Source of the DNA: Bradyrhizobium elkanii WSM2783 | GTDB lineage: Bacteria > Pseudomonadota > Alphaproteobacteria > Rhizobiales > Xanthobacteraceae | Length of the DNA: 34,423 nt | Direction: 5' to 3' | Assembly (NCBI RefSeq): GCF_000472865.1 | Contig: NZ_AXAP01000089.1 | Coordinates: forward strand, 1-34,423 | Shown here: piece by piece, positions 1 to 8,235 of the stretch | Numbering within the stretch: position 1 is the first letter of the stretch | How the letters are laid out: every line of letters starts with the position of its first letter | Made by a program: the position numbers and the translations under genes | Notes under the pieces: model-generated | Told to the model about the DNA's origin: nothing | Databases searched by the model: none | Seen by the model: only the letters and a program-made list of their open reading frames with translations

Positions 1-8
1 GCGGGCGC

Positions 9-284
9 TCAGTGAACCGTTGGATGCCTGAGAGCGGGGCCGATCGCCTCACTGCCGTCGGCAGCCAACTCGTCCGCGAATGAGGGTCGCTGTGCGAGCC
101 TCAGCCATTCTTCGGAAAGCCGAAGCAGTTGCTGCTTGTCTATCGAAGAGACCGTCTTCGCGGCTTGTTGCCGGCAGTGCTCGGCTCGCGTGCGGCAAAT
201 ATCTCCGTGCTCAACCATGACCGGTACACTGGTCGCGCTCGCTCCCGGCGCCGATTGGCCCCGCATCAACTTCAATTCACCCAT
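9..284 (-). CDS. small hypothetical protein
   Basis: A 91-residue soluble protein with no membrane segment. Its central part (TRAEHCRQQAAKTVSSIDK, followed by a Leu/Arg-rich helix) resembles a type of short uncharacterised protein I associate with Bradyrhizobium, built of one or two amphipathic helices. The ATG at 284 has an AGGAACG-like element about 12 bases upstream; internal Met codons (residues 7 and 23) are alternative starts. No function can be assigned, and nothing nearby suggests one. It is divergent from the DUF6894-type gene at 369. Confidence 0.55.
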   Translation of the reverse strand: MGELKLMRGQSAPGASATSVPVMVEHGDICRTRAEHCRQQAAKTVSSIDKQQLLRLSEEWLRLAQRPSFADELAADGSEAIGPALRHPTVH

Positions 285-368
285 CCGGTTTAACGTTCCT
301 AGCCCAGCCGTTTAGGAACGGTCTGCGGAAGGTCGCGTTTGCGGACGGAAAGTCGTGGTTTGCAGTCA

Positions 369-581
369 ATGCCCCGTTACTTCTTTCACATCATCGGAAA
401 GTTCCCATTTCGGGACGAAGTCGGAACGGAGCTTCGAGACGATCGCGCTGCCTGGAAGGAAGCTCTGTTGCTGACCCGGGACATTGAAACATCGCTCCAG
501 CCGGGGGAGAGTTGGAGCCTCGATGTCATGGCGCGCGACCGCTTGCTTTACCGAATCGGCATCACCAGCGAAGAAGGATGA
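369..581 (+). CDS. DUF6894-type small protein
   Basis: A 70-residue protein beginning MPRYFFHI. This start (an aromatic stretch, then a DEVGTEL-like segment and a region of alternating charged and hydrophobic residues) is characteristic of the short DUF6894 proteins common in rhizobia. The frame is open further upstream, to 339, but the family begins at the MPRYFFHI methionine, so the ATG at 369 was chosen. Its biochemical role is unknown. It is a single gene, not obviously in an operon. Confidence 0.65.
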   Translation: MPRYFFHIIGKFPFRDEVGTELRDDRAAWKEALLLTRDIETSLQPGESWSLDVMARDRLLYRIGITSEEG

Positions 582-866
582 ACAGCGCGCCCGCTACGAA
601 GCCACGATAAACGAACACACTAGCTAGCCCGTTGACGACACCAAGTGCTGTCCGAGTTAGGACACCTGCCCCAAAAAATCAGGACCTCGCAGGGGTCCGA
701 TTGGCCGCTCTTAGCAAACAGCGTCTGTTGGGGCGCCGGGAAATAGCGGGAGTGGACCTCGCTCCGTCTCCACGAAGGGGTCGCTTCCGTTCTTTAAACT
801 GGAGCCCTCCGAAACGGCCCTCGGCCCCCGTACTAGACTAGAGCCGTCTCGTTGTGGCACCTGAAA
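582..866. other. no recognisable gene
   Basis: This stretch has short open frames on both strands (632-841 plus, 711-959 minus), but their translations are rich in Pro, Arg and Ser without a family pattern. I see no RBS-linked start and no RNA fold that I can support. It is probably non-coding or decayed sequence leading into the remnant that ends at 1013. Confidence 0.4.
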
Positions 867-1013
867 ATAAGGGCATTTGGCCGACGGCGAACAGAATGTA
901 AATCGGTCGCGGGCGCAGACTTTAAGCTCGCAATCGAGCGCGGCTGGCTGGGGCTGCACGAGAGCGGCACCTACGTGAAGATCGCGCCGGAAGGCGCCGA
1001 GCTACACGGTTAG
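867..1013 (+). pseudogene. C-terminal remnant of a small hypothetical protein
   Basis: Reading towards the TAG at 1011-1013, the frame gives a coherent C-terminus with the segment LAIERGWLGLHESGTYVKI. To my recollection this matches the end of a short uncharacterised rhizobial protein. There is no credible start codon or RBS upstream, and the frame fades into non-protein-like sequence before about 890, so I read it as a 5'-truncated relic. The family recognition is from memory and is uncertain. Confidence 0.35.
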
Positions 1014-1119
1014 CTCTCAACTCCATTACCAGGACCCGAAATGATGGGCAGCCTGCACGGAGGAACATCAAGCGTCCTGCTGCGATTGAATCCCTATAAC
1101 CTGACACAGGAGGATTCAA

Positions 1120-1482
1120 ATGTCAGTAGAGTCTCGCGAGACAGTCAATCTGATCGGAAGCGACAAGGTCGAAGGCACCTCAGTTTACGGCGCCGAGAAT
1201 AAAAAGATCGGAACTATCGAACGCGTGATGATCGACAAGGTTAGCGGCAACGTCTCTTACGCTGTCCTGAGCTTTGGTGGCTTCCTTGGCATCGGCGATG
1301 ATCACTACCCGCTGCCATGGCAATCGTTGAAATACGACACGAACCTAGGCGGCTACGTTACTGGGATCACCGAAGACCAGCTTCGCGGGGCTCCCAAGTA
1401 TCGTGATGAGAATGCGTGGAACTGGAGTGATCCGGCTGCTGGACGCATGGTGAACGATTATTATGGTGTCCCTGTCGTTTGA
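1120..1482 (+). CDS. PRC-barrel domain protein
   Basis: A 120-residue protein with one PRC-barrel domain over roughly residues 10-85. The sequence shows the typical pattern: VEGTSVYGAENKKIGTIERV, then a segment ending in VSYAVLSFGGFLGIGDDHYPLPW, then an LKYD-type strand. PRC-barrel proteins are small beta-barrel modules implicated in RNA processing, photosynthetic reaction-centre assembly or stress responses; stand-alone copies in rhizobia have no defined function. A strong AGGAGG lies about 6 bases before the ATG, which fixes the start. It is monocistronic, with a hairpin immediately downstream (1490-1519). Confidence 0.85.
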   Translation: MSVESRETVNLIGSDKVEGTSVYGAENKKIGTIERVMIDKVSGNVSYAVLSFGGFLGIGDDHYPLPWQSLKYDTNLGGYVTGITEDQLRGAPKYRDENAWNWSDPAAGRMVNDYYGVPVV

Positions 1483-1489
1483 GAGGCGC

Positions 1490-1519
1490 GACCGGCCGAC
1501 CGATGCAAGTTGGCCGGTC
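1490..1519 (+). terminator. hairpin after the PRC-barrel gene
   Basis: GACCGGCC (1490-1497) and GGCCGGTC (1512-1519) form a perfect 8-bp stem with a 14-nt loop, starting 7 bases after the stop codon. The position suggests a transcription terminator. There is no T-run after it, so intrinsic termination is uncertain. Confidence 0.4.
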
Positions 1520-1970
1520 ACCTTATCCGGCGCCTTTAGGTCCCCGTTACCCAGTCTTGCTCGTCAGTAGACATACGCAGGTATTGAAGGGAGCGTCAAC
1601 CATTACGGCCGCGCTTGGAATCGCAATACAATCTCGAACTGTCTCAAGCGGCGTCGCGCCTCACAGACAGCATTGCGAACTTACACGTTATTGACATCTC
1701 TTATATATTACCGAATTGACGATCAATGACATGGAAGAAGATCTCTTTTGCGCGGAGATCCCGAGCTTCGCGGACAGTTAATTTAGATTAGCCCGGCTGT
1801 ACGTATGGGGCTCTTGCTGCCGTTCCTTGAAACTTAGCCGATAACCTCGCGCCAAGCTCCTCTGGCCGGTCGAATTACAGAGGCGAATGGACCGCATTCC
1901 AACGACGCATCCGCCGTGGCCGCAGGCGAGCCGCCCGCCGGGCGTTGGTCAATGGTCATGTTTGTCTGTG
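1520..1970. other. intergenic region, nothing recognised
   Basis: This stretch lies between the PRC-barrel gene and the end of the minus-strand monooxygenase operon. It is locally AT-rich around 1690-1730. Short open frames overlap the monooxygenase 3' end in other frames but show no family pattern. A 6-bp inverted repeat (CCTCTG 1859-1864, CAGAGG 1878-1883) lies downstream of the operon but has no T-tract. Confidence 0.4.
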
Positions 1971-3632
1971 TTAGACGCCTTGGCTGCCGCGAAGAATGTT
2001 CATCAGCGCTGCGGGATTGTTCGGCAGCCGATCGCCACGCCAAGCGACATGCTGATCCGGACGAGCCAGTATGAGAGGGTGCCGATAGACGGCGGGCAAC
2101 TCCGCTGCGGCAATGTCGAGAACTGTCAAAGGCATGCCGACCGCCGAAGCAGTGGTCGTCAAGCCGTACGCATCGACGCCTGGATCGCTGCGAAGCAGTG
2201 TGTAGTAAGGTCCCATCGCGTCGTACAAGGAGCGGCCATCGGCGAGCCAAAAGTGCGGGACGCGCGCGCCGGGAGCGGTCGATGGCGTGAAGTCACCCAT
2301 CGTATAGGGCGGCGGAATCTCTTCATCATAAGCGATGATCGGGGAACCTCGATAATAGTAGCCAAAATTGAGCCCCGCACAGCAATATTGCTGAACATTG
2401 AGGTCATAGGCCGATTGTCCAATCAAGCCTCGAACGGCGTCACCTTCCGGCCCCTCCACTTCGATGTCGCGTGGAATGGACTTCCGCGCTTTCGCCATGG
2501 CGTGGGCGTGGTCCATGGCGAAATGTGACACCTGCTCCGTGATCGGAAGCCGCTCGGCCTCGTAGGCGTTCAGAATTCGCTCATCGGCCCAACCCTCCAG
2601 ATGGGCCGCAAGCAACCACGCCAGATTTGCCGCGTCCGCAATGCCCGCATTCATGCCATAGCCAGCATAAGGGACCCACAGGTGGCAAGCGTCTCCGCAT
2701 ATGAAGACGCGGCCGTCACGAACCTTGTCCGTGATCAGACGCCGCCCGATCCAGTCTTCCTTGGCAATCAGCTCGTACTGAAAATCCCCGTCCACGCCGA
2801 GCACTGTTCGGATTGCACCGTCGCGATCCACGGCATCGAATTCCGTCACGTCGGCATTCAGATAAACATGCACGAGCCAGGTCTCTTTGCCATCGATCGC
2901 GTATACGTTGCCGGATTGACGCGGGTTCAGTGCAAAGGAAGCCCACGCCGGCGTCCCGCCGCGTTGTCTCAACATCTCGAGCAGTTTTGGGGCTCGAATG
3001 AAGCTCGACTGCACGCGTTGCAGAACAGGATCGCCGCTCAGCCGCCCACCGATCGTGTTGCGGACCAGAGAGCGCCCGCCATCGCAGCCGACCAGAAACC
3101 GGCAGGATGCTGCGATTTCCTTCGCGGTATCGCGCTCCCGCGCGGATGCGATGACCCCCTCCGGACTCTGCCGAAAATCGACGAGCGATGTTCCGCTCAG
3201 GATGTGCACGCCGGGCATCGACGACAAATGTGCGAACAGGACCGGCTCGAGATAGATCTGGTTGATCCGATGCGGCGGCTCCGGCGTCGGCCACCATGTA
3301 TCCGGGCCGTCCTTGGACGTATATCGCTCCGCGCGGCACGGAATCTTGATCCTGGTCAGTTCACGGCCAAGGAACGACGTTCGATAGGCGACATCGTTCG
3401 GATAGTCTGGCGGCAGTCCGGCGTTGCGCACCTTTAGAGCGACGCCAAGCCGCCGGAAGATTTCCATCGAGCGCGCCGAGACGTGATTGGATTTGACGCT
3501 GGGCGGCTCGTCACGTCTGCGCGTCTCCAGAACGATCACGCGTCTGCCGCGCCAAGCCAGGTCCATGGCAAGCGTGAGCCCAACCGGCCCGGCGCCGACA
3601 ACCACGACGTCCGCATCAAGCATCCCAGCCAT
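1971..3632 (-). CDS. class A FAD-dependent aromatic monooxygenase
   Basis: A 553-residue flavoprotein hydroxylase of the PheA/TfdB/MhpA-like group, which uses NAD(P)H and O2 to hydroxylate an aromatic ring. The FAD-binding signature GAGPVG is at residues 13-18, the DG motif (CDGGRS) at 183-188, and the GD motif (CGDACH) at 312-317, followed by the family's GYGMNAGIADAANLAW pattern. The C-terminal part, from about residue 430, resembles the thioredoxin-like tail of phenol hydroxylases (ILARPDQHVAWRG near the end). The ATG at 3632 has GGAGAG about 8 bases upstream. It is the last gene of a four-gene minus-strand operon and lies 24 bp after the Bug protein gene. The substrate cannot be read from sequence; its partner genes suggest a hydroxylated aromatic or heteroaromatic acid. 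Confidence 0.88.
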   Translation of the reverse strand: MAGMLDADVVVVGAGPVGLTLAMDLAWRGRRVIVLETRRRDEPPSVKSNHVSARSMEIFRRLGVALKVRNAGLPPDYPNDVAYRTSFLGRELTRIKIPCRAERYTSKDGPDTWWPTPEPPHRINQIYLEPVLFAHLSSMPGVHILSGTSLVDFRQSPEGVIASARERDTAKEIAASCRFLVGCDGGRSLVRNTIGGRLSGDPVLQRVQSSFIRAPKLLEMLRQRGGTPAWASFALNPRQSGNVYAIDGKETWLVHVYLNADVTEFDAVDRDGAIRTVLGVDGDFQYELIAKEDWIGRRLITDKVRDGRVFICGDACHLWVPYAGYGMNAGIADAANLAWLLAAHLEGWADERILNAYEAERLPITEQVSHFAMDHAHAMAKARKSIPRDIEVEGPEGDAVRGLIGQSAYDLNVQQYCCAGLNFGYYYRGSPIIAYDEEIPPPYTMGDFTPSTAPGARVPHFWLADGRSLYDAMGPYYTLLRSDPGVDAYGLTTTASAVGMPLTVLDIAAAELPAVYRHPLILARPDQHVAWRGDRLPNNPAALMNILRGSQGV

Positions 3633-3656
3633 CGCACCACTCTCCGCCTGAGCCGT

Positions 3657-4643
3657 TCACGGCTCGATCTTGACGTTGCCGATCCGTGCTATCTCGGTCC
3701 AGCGCGCGATATCCGATGCGATAATTCGGGAAAATTCGTCCGACGAACTGCCGACCGAGTCGATGTTGAGTAGCTTCAATCGCGAAACCACGTCTGGAAG
3801 TTTGGCGATCCGCATGAATTCGTCCTGCAGTTTCCTTATGACATCTGGCGGCGTCCCTTTGGGCGCAAGAATGCCGCTCCACAACACAGCATCGACGTCT
3901 GCACCTGCTTCCTTCATGGTTGGAACGTCAGGCAGCTCCTCCATGCGCTTCGGCGCCGCAACGGCGAGCGCGCGCGCCTGGCCGCCCGCGATCTGGCTCC
4001 AGACCGAACCGGCATCGGCAATCGTCGTTGTCACCTCGCCCGCGATCACCGCGACCACGGAATCATTGGCGCCCTTGTAAGGGATCATCTGCATCGGCGC
4101 GCCGGTCTTCTGCTTGAATAGCTCGGTAGCCAGCTGAAACGCCGCAGACGAACTGGAATAGTTGGCCTTGTTCGGATTTTGCTTTGCGTAAGCAACGAGC
4201 CCGGATACGGACTTGAGCGGCGACGCGGCGTTGACGATCAGGATCAGCGGAAACGACCCGAGTTCCGAAATTGGAATGAAATCGCGAACAGGATCGTACG
4301 GCAATCTCGCGTAAACCGCCGGATTGATGACCATGGCGCCGCTGGCACCGATCAGGAGCGTGTAGCCGTCGGGTGCTGATTTCGCGACATAATCGGTGGC
4401 GAGAATCGCGCCGGCGCCCGGCTTGTTTTCGATGATGACTGGTTGACCAAGGCTCTCGGACAATTTTTGCCCGAAGAGACGCGCGATAATATCGTTGCCG
4501 CCGCCAGGCGTGAAACCGACGACGATGTGGATGGGTCGCGACGGATATTTTGTGGCCTGCTCCGCAATGGTGGTGCGAGGAGAAATCAATGCGACCAATC
4601 CAACACAGATGCCGGCCAGGAATCGCCTTTTCAAAACCTTCAC
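3657..4643 (-). CDS. Bug-family periplasmic solute-binding protein (TctC-like)
   Basis: A 328-residue extracytoplasmic receptor of the Bug/TctC family, which typically binds carboxylates for tripartite tricarboxylate-type transporters. The mature part begins with the family hallmark YPSRPIHIVVGFTPGGGND, followed by IIARLFGQKLSESLGQPVII and the PDGYTLLIG motif. The N-terminus is a Sec signal peptide (KRR, then a hydrophobic core LAGICVGLVALI, ending near IAEQA). The frame is open to 4709, but the GTG at 4643, with GAGGGAG upstream and the signal peptide immediately after it, is the better start. No TctA or TctB membrane subunits are present in the window, so it would have to use permeases encoded elsewhere. 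It sits between the ThDP enzyme and the first monooxygenase in the same operon. Confidence 0.87.
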   Translation of the reverse strand: MKVLKRRFLAGICVGLVALISPRTTIAEQATKYPSRPIHIVVGFTPGGGNDIIARLFGQKLSESLGQPVIIENKPGAGAILATDYVAKSAPDGYTLLIGASGAMVINPAVYARLPYDPVRDFIPISELGSFPLILIVNAASPLKSVSGLVAYAKQNPNKANYSSSSAAFQLATELFKQKTGAPMQMIPYKGANDSVVAVIAGEVTTTIADAGSVWSQIAGGQARALAVAAPKRMEELPDVPTMKEAGADVDAVLWSGILAPKGTPPDVIRKLQDEFMRIAKLPDVVSRLKLLNIDSVGSSSDEFSRIIASDIARWTEIARIGNVKIEP

Positions 4644-4715
4644 GGTGACGTTTCTCCCTCGCAATCGCCGCGTCTGTTTTTCTATTGTGACGACGGCACT
4701 GTCCAGCATTGTGAA

Positions 4716-6449
4716 CTAAAGCGGCGTGACGTGAACATGCAGGACTGCGGCCCTGCCGTCGTCCACCGCCGCCAGGCACCGATCGATCGCCCCGGCAAGC
4801 TCATCGGGTTCAGTCACGCTCTCGCCATGAGCTCCGAAGGCACGTGCGACGTCGGCGAAACGGCGTTGCTCACCCTGACGGTCCGACCTCAAGCTGGACT
4901 GGAACGAGTTCGTTTCCGCGGCAACACCCGTGGGATAAACGCGCTGAACTGCGGATTTCACGGCCTGCCAGCCGCCGTTGTCCAGCACCACGGTCAGGAT
5001 CGGAAGCTCATACTGCCGCGCAGTTGCATAGACGGAGTCGGGCGAGGAAAAATGAAAAGCGCCGTCGCCGATGATCTGTACGACGCGCCGATGCGGCTGC
5101 GCCAGCTTCAATCCCAGCGCCATGCCGCCGCTGAAGCCGAGGCCGCCGCCGGCGAGCCCGACATAGCTTCGGGGCTGCGTGCGATGAATCTGCTCCTGCA
5201 GCATCGGCCCGTTGCGGATCGCCTCATTGAGAACGATATCGTCCTGCGCCAACTTGCTGTTCAGGACAGCAAACAGATAGCTGGGATTGAGCGCACCCAG
5301 AACCCCTTTGTTGGCGGCAGCCGCGGCCCGGCGTTTCGCTGCGGCCTCGCGCGCCCCATCCCAGCTCGCGATGCGCTCAGTGACCCGCCGGCGATAACCA
5401 TCGTCGGCGCGCGCCTCGACGACGTCGAGCACCTGCTGCAGCACGGTCGCGCAGTCGCCCTGAATTCTTATGTCAGTTGGAAAGCCCCACATCGGAAAGT
5501 CTGATTTCAGGGGATCGACGTCGATCTGGATCCACCGGATCGCATCGATGCGCTTGGCGTACTGCGGAACGAATGGGACGTCGGTGTCCAGCAAAAGCCC
5601 GAGATCCGCCTGCTCCAGCAGGGGCAGAGGATCGAAGCCCGCAAAGCAGGGCGAGCCCTGCGGCATATTGAGATCGATGGAATTGAATTCGGCGACCCGG
5701 ATGCCGCAGGTCCGCGCCAATCGATCGAGCACGGCAACCGCCTCTGCCTTACGACCGAGATAGGCGGTCAGCGCAATCGGGTTGTCCGCGGCCATCAGCT
5801 GGTCGGCGATGGCCTCGACTCTTGCCCGATCGATGCCGCCGGACCGAACGCCGCCGTACCGTGCTGCGTCGTAGGCCGGCATCCGCGCTTCGTCCCATGT
5901 CTCCGCCAGCGTCTCGCGCGGCAGCATCATGTAGACCGGTCCGGGAGGATCGCTGTGCATGAAAGCGGCCGCGCGGGCCAGAGCCTCCTTGACCACTATG
6001 CCGGACGGCAGCGAGTACTCCCATTTCACATAGGGACGAACGATGCTCGCAATGTCGAACGAATCTTGCACGAAATGGACATAGGTGTCGCGCGAGGCTG
6101 GCAGTTCACCATGCAAGGTGTAGGGCGCGCGGCCGGCGAACAGCATCACGGGCAAACGGTAGCGAAACAAGTTCTGGATCGCCATGCACGCATTTGCGGT
6201 GCCGGCGTCGACATGCACGAAAACGGCCTGCCCCCTCCCCGTCGCCAGTGCGTAACCGCCGGCCATGTGGACGGCGACGATCTCATGTGGACAGAGGATA
6301 ATCTGCGGATGCTTGCGGCCTTGCTTGTCCCACCGCGCGACTTCCTCAATCAGGGACACGTGGTCGGTCCCGAGATTGGCGAAGATACAGTCCACTCCGA
6401 GGTCCACGAGACCTTCGAGGAAATAATGCGCAGCGCTGTAAGAGTTCAT
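4716..6449 (-). CDS. thiamine diphosphate-dependent enzyme (acetolactate synthase/benzoylformate decarboxylase-like)
   Basis: A 577-residue ThDP enzyme with the normal PYR, central and PP domain order. The catalytic Glu that activates ThDP is at residue 56 (CPHEIVAVHMAGGYA). The Mg/ThDP motif begins GDG at 461-463 and ends with D490-N491, about the standard 30-residue spacing. The family decarboxylates or ligates 2-oxo acids (acetolactate synthase, benzoylformate decarboxylase, oxalyl-CoA decarboxylase and relatives). The position between two aromatic monooxygenases suggests it decarboxylates a 2-oxo acid intermediate of an aromatic pathway rather than acting in branched-chain amino acid synthesis, and no small regulatory subunit gene is nearby. 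AGGGAA lies before the ATG at 6449. The exact reaction is unassigned. Confidence 0.85.
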   Translation of the reverse strand: MNSYSAAHYFLEGLVDLGVDCIFANLGTDHVSLIEEVARWDKQGRKHPQIILCPHEIVAVHMAGGYALATGRGQAVFVHVDAGTANACMAIQNLFRYRLPVMLFAGRAPYTLHGELPASRDTYVHFVQDSFDIASIVRPYVKWEYSLPSGIVVKEALARAAAFMHSDPPGPVYMMLPRETLAETWDEARMPAYDAARYGGVRSGGIDRARVEAIADQLMAADNPIALTAYLGRKAEAVAVLDRLARTCGIRVAEFNSIDLNMPQGSPCFAGFDPLPLLEQADLGLLLDTDVPFVPQYAKRIDAIRWIQIDVDPLKSDFPMWGFPTDIRIQGDCATVLQQVLDVVEARADDGYRRRVTERIASWDGAREAAAKRRAAAAANKGVLGALNPSYLFAVLNSKLAQDDIVLNEAIRNGPMLQEQIHRTQPRSYVGLAGGGLGFSGGMALGLKLAQPHRRVVQIIGDGAFHFSSPDSVYATARQYELPILTVVLDNGGWQAVKSAVQRVYPTGVAAETNSFQSSLRSDRQGEQRRFADVARAFGAHGESVTEPDELAGAIDRCLAAVDDGRAAVLHVHVTPL

Positions 6450-6524
6450 GCCCTGGTTCCCTGTCGTTTCCCTGCCGGTCTCGGCTTTTCAGTTTCTTGT
6501 TTCTGACTTGGAGGCGGTCCGACT

Positions 6525-8120
6525 TCACGGATCACCACCCACAACCCGTCGCAGGATATCGGCCGGATCGCCGGTGCCCTCGTTGGACGCCCAGGCAACG
6601 AACTGATCGGGACGGACCAGCACGAGCGAAGCGTCATAACGCTCCCGGCCGTCGGCACGGCTGTCCTGGATCACCTTGAGCGGAAGGCGCAGCCTGTGGC
6701 TTGCGCGCCGGAATTCCTGCACAAAAGCGTTCGGCGCGCCCAGATCAAGCAGCGTGAAGCCGCTGCCGAGTTCTTCGTAGATGTTCTTGCCCGAGGATAA
6801 AGGCTGCGGCGTGAGATGGTGACCGGCGCGGGCCGCATAGCCATGCGAACCGATCGCACTGCTCACGGCACCCGGCGGCCCGAACACGATCGGCGAGCCC
6901 TCATAATTCGGCTCGAAGGCGTTGACTTCAGTGCGCGCGCCGGACTGTCGCTCGCGCCAGGCCGCTTCGAAGTCGGCGCGGTCAACCGATGGATTATGCC
7001 GGCGCAGGAAATCGCGATCATCGAAGATCGACTTCTCGATGAAGTCGCGCGCGGTCGAAGCGAATACCGGCCGCCGCTCCGCGTCATAGCCGTCGAGCAG
7101 GCCGGAGCCGCCCCAGCCCTGCAGGGTGGCCGCGAGCTTCCAGGACAGGTTGACGGCATCCTCCAGCCCGCTGTTGATCCCATAGCCGCCGTAAGGGGGG
7201 TGGCTGTGCGCCGCGTCCCCGGCGATGAAGACACGGCCCGCGCGATAGCTGTCGGCCAGCGCAAAGCGTAGATCCCAAAAGCCGATATGATCGAACTCGA
7301 TCTCGAACTCCGCACCGGCGGCCTCGTGCAGGAGTCGTCGGAAATCGAAATTATCGCGCGTGGTGTGGGCGGGAACGGGCGCATGGAAGAACCACGTGGT
7401 GCCGAGATCCACACGGCCGAAGAATTTCCAATAGCCGTCGAGTTCCGGATGCAGCACGTTGTAGAACGATTTGCCGGGATAGCGCTCAAGCAGCCGGTGC
7501 AGGCCGGTCGAACGGAATACGAGCAACACCATCAAGCGGTCGTGGTCGGACCTGGTCTGGCGAATGCCCGCCTGGTCGCGCACGATCGATCGACTTCCAT
7601 CGCAACCGACGGCATAGTCGGCGCGCAAGCTTCGCGTGTTTCCGTCACGATTGGTGATTTCGATATCCACCCCGCCTTCGTCGGGATGTATCCGCTCACA
7701 GGTCCAGCCAAACAAGGTATTGATGTTTGGGATCTGCGCTGCCCTGCGGCGCAACACCGCCTCGGTGGCGTATTGCGGCAGGCGCTCATTGTCGCAGAAA
7801 TAAAACGGCCGCACCAGTTCGCGCTGTAGCCAGTCGTAGCGGTAACCGCTCAGCAAGGTGCCGTAGCTGGTCATGCCGCCGATGCCGTAATCACTCGGTA
7901 TGGTTCGGGCGGCGCGCAATTCCCCTTCAGCGCCCCAGAAATGGAAATGCTCGAGGGTACGCTGGGTGAGATTCTGTCCTTTCGGAATCGGCTGCGGCTC
8001 GCTGTAGCGTTCGACAACGATGCAGTTGATGCCCCGCAGACCGAGATCGATTGCAAGTCCGGTCCCGACCGGTCCTCCGCCGACGATCACCACCGGAACA
8101 GCTTTACCCGGACTCTGCAT
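6525..8120 (-). CDS. class A FAD-dependent aromatic monooxygenase (second copy type)
   Basis: A 531-residue flavin monooxygenase related to, but clearly distinct from, the one at 1971-3632. The FAD motif GGGPVG is at residues 14-19, the DG motif CDGSRS at 173-178, and the GD motif GDAAHSHPPYGGYGINSG begins at 301. The frame opens with a GTG at 8135, but the ATG at 8120 has GTGAGG about 9 bases upstream and begins just before the FAD-binding strand, so it was chosen. It is the first gene of the four-gene minus-strand operon. A palindromic candidate IclR operator lies about 95-115 bases upstream. The segment encoding residues 301-337 (7112-7220) recurs as an exact 109-bp copy at the right edge of the window. 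Substrate unassigned; ring hydroxylation is the expected chemistry. Confidence 0.88.
   Translation of the reverse strand: MQSPGKAVPVVIVGGGPVGTGLAIDLGLRGINCIVVERYSEPQPIPKGQNLTQRTLEHFHFWGAEGELRAARTIPSDYGIGGMTSYGTLLSGYRYDWLQRELVRPFYFCDNERLPQYATEAVLRRRAAQIPNINTLFGWTCERIHPDEGGVDIEITNRDGNTRSLRADYAVGCDGSRSIVRDQAGIRQTRSDHDRLMVLLVFRSTGLHRLLERYPGKSFYNVLHPELDGYWKFFGRVDLGTTWFFHAPVPAHTTRDNFDFRRLLHEAAGAEFEIEFDHIGFWDLRFALADSYRAGRVFIAGDAAHSHPPYGGYGINSGLEDAVNLSWKLAATLQGWGGSGLLDGYDAERRPVFASTARDFIEKSIFDDRDFLRRHNPSVDRADFEAAWRERQSGARTEVNAFEPNYEGSPIVFGPPGAVSSAIGSHGYAARAGHHLTPQPLSSGKNIYEELGSGFTLLDLGAPNAFVQEFRRASHRLRLPLKVIQDSRADGRERYDASLVLVRPDQFVAWASNEGTGDPADILRRVVGGDP
7112..7220 (+). repeat. 109-bp direct repeat, internal copy
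   Basis: This segment inside the second FAD monooxygenase gene is identical, base for base and in the same orientation, to 34315-34423. Here it is part of an intact coding frame (GD motif region), so this copy is the original. The bases to its left (7111) and those at the other copy's left edge (34314) differ. Confidence 0.95.
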
Positions 8121-8214
8121 TCGCACCGACCTCACTTGCGCACTGCTAGTCGATCAATGCCGGCTGCAGGGGGACCGTAATTCAATGCAGAGCATCGCGG
8201 CTCAGGTCAAGCTA

Positions 8215-8235
8215 AAATCTCATATTTTGAGATTT
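8215..8235. promoter_or_regulatory. candidate IclR operator upstream of the monooxygenase operon
   Basis: AAATCTCA-TATTT-TGAGATTT is a perfect 8-5-8 palindrome. It shares the core AATCTC-N7-GAGATT, with identical spacing, with the site at 9079-9097. It lies directly after the iclR stop codon and 95-115 bp upstream of the first operon gene (ATG at 8120), a suitable place for a regulator site. That the adjacent IclR protein binds it is inference. Confidence 0.6.

Noticed and set aside
1691..1719. sigma-70 promoter from TTGACA at 1691
   Set aside because: TATATT lies only about 6 bases downstream and nothing fits at 16-18 bp spacing. There is no gene start close by.
2601..3437. 278-residue plus-strand open frame
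   Set aside because: Antisense to the first FAD monooxygenase, whose own motifs are complete. Composition is shadow-like.
4443..5504. 353-residue plus-strand open frame
   Set aside because: Antisense to the Bug and ThDP enzyme genes, which both have full family motifs.
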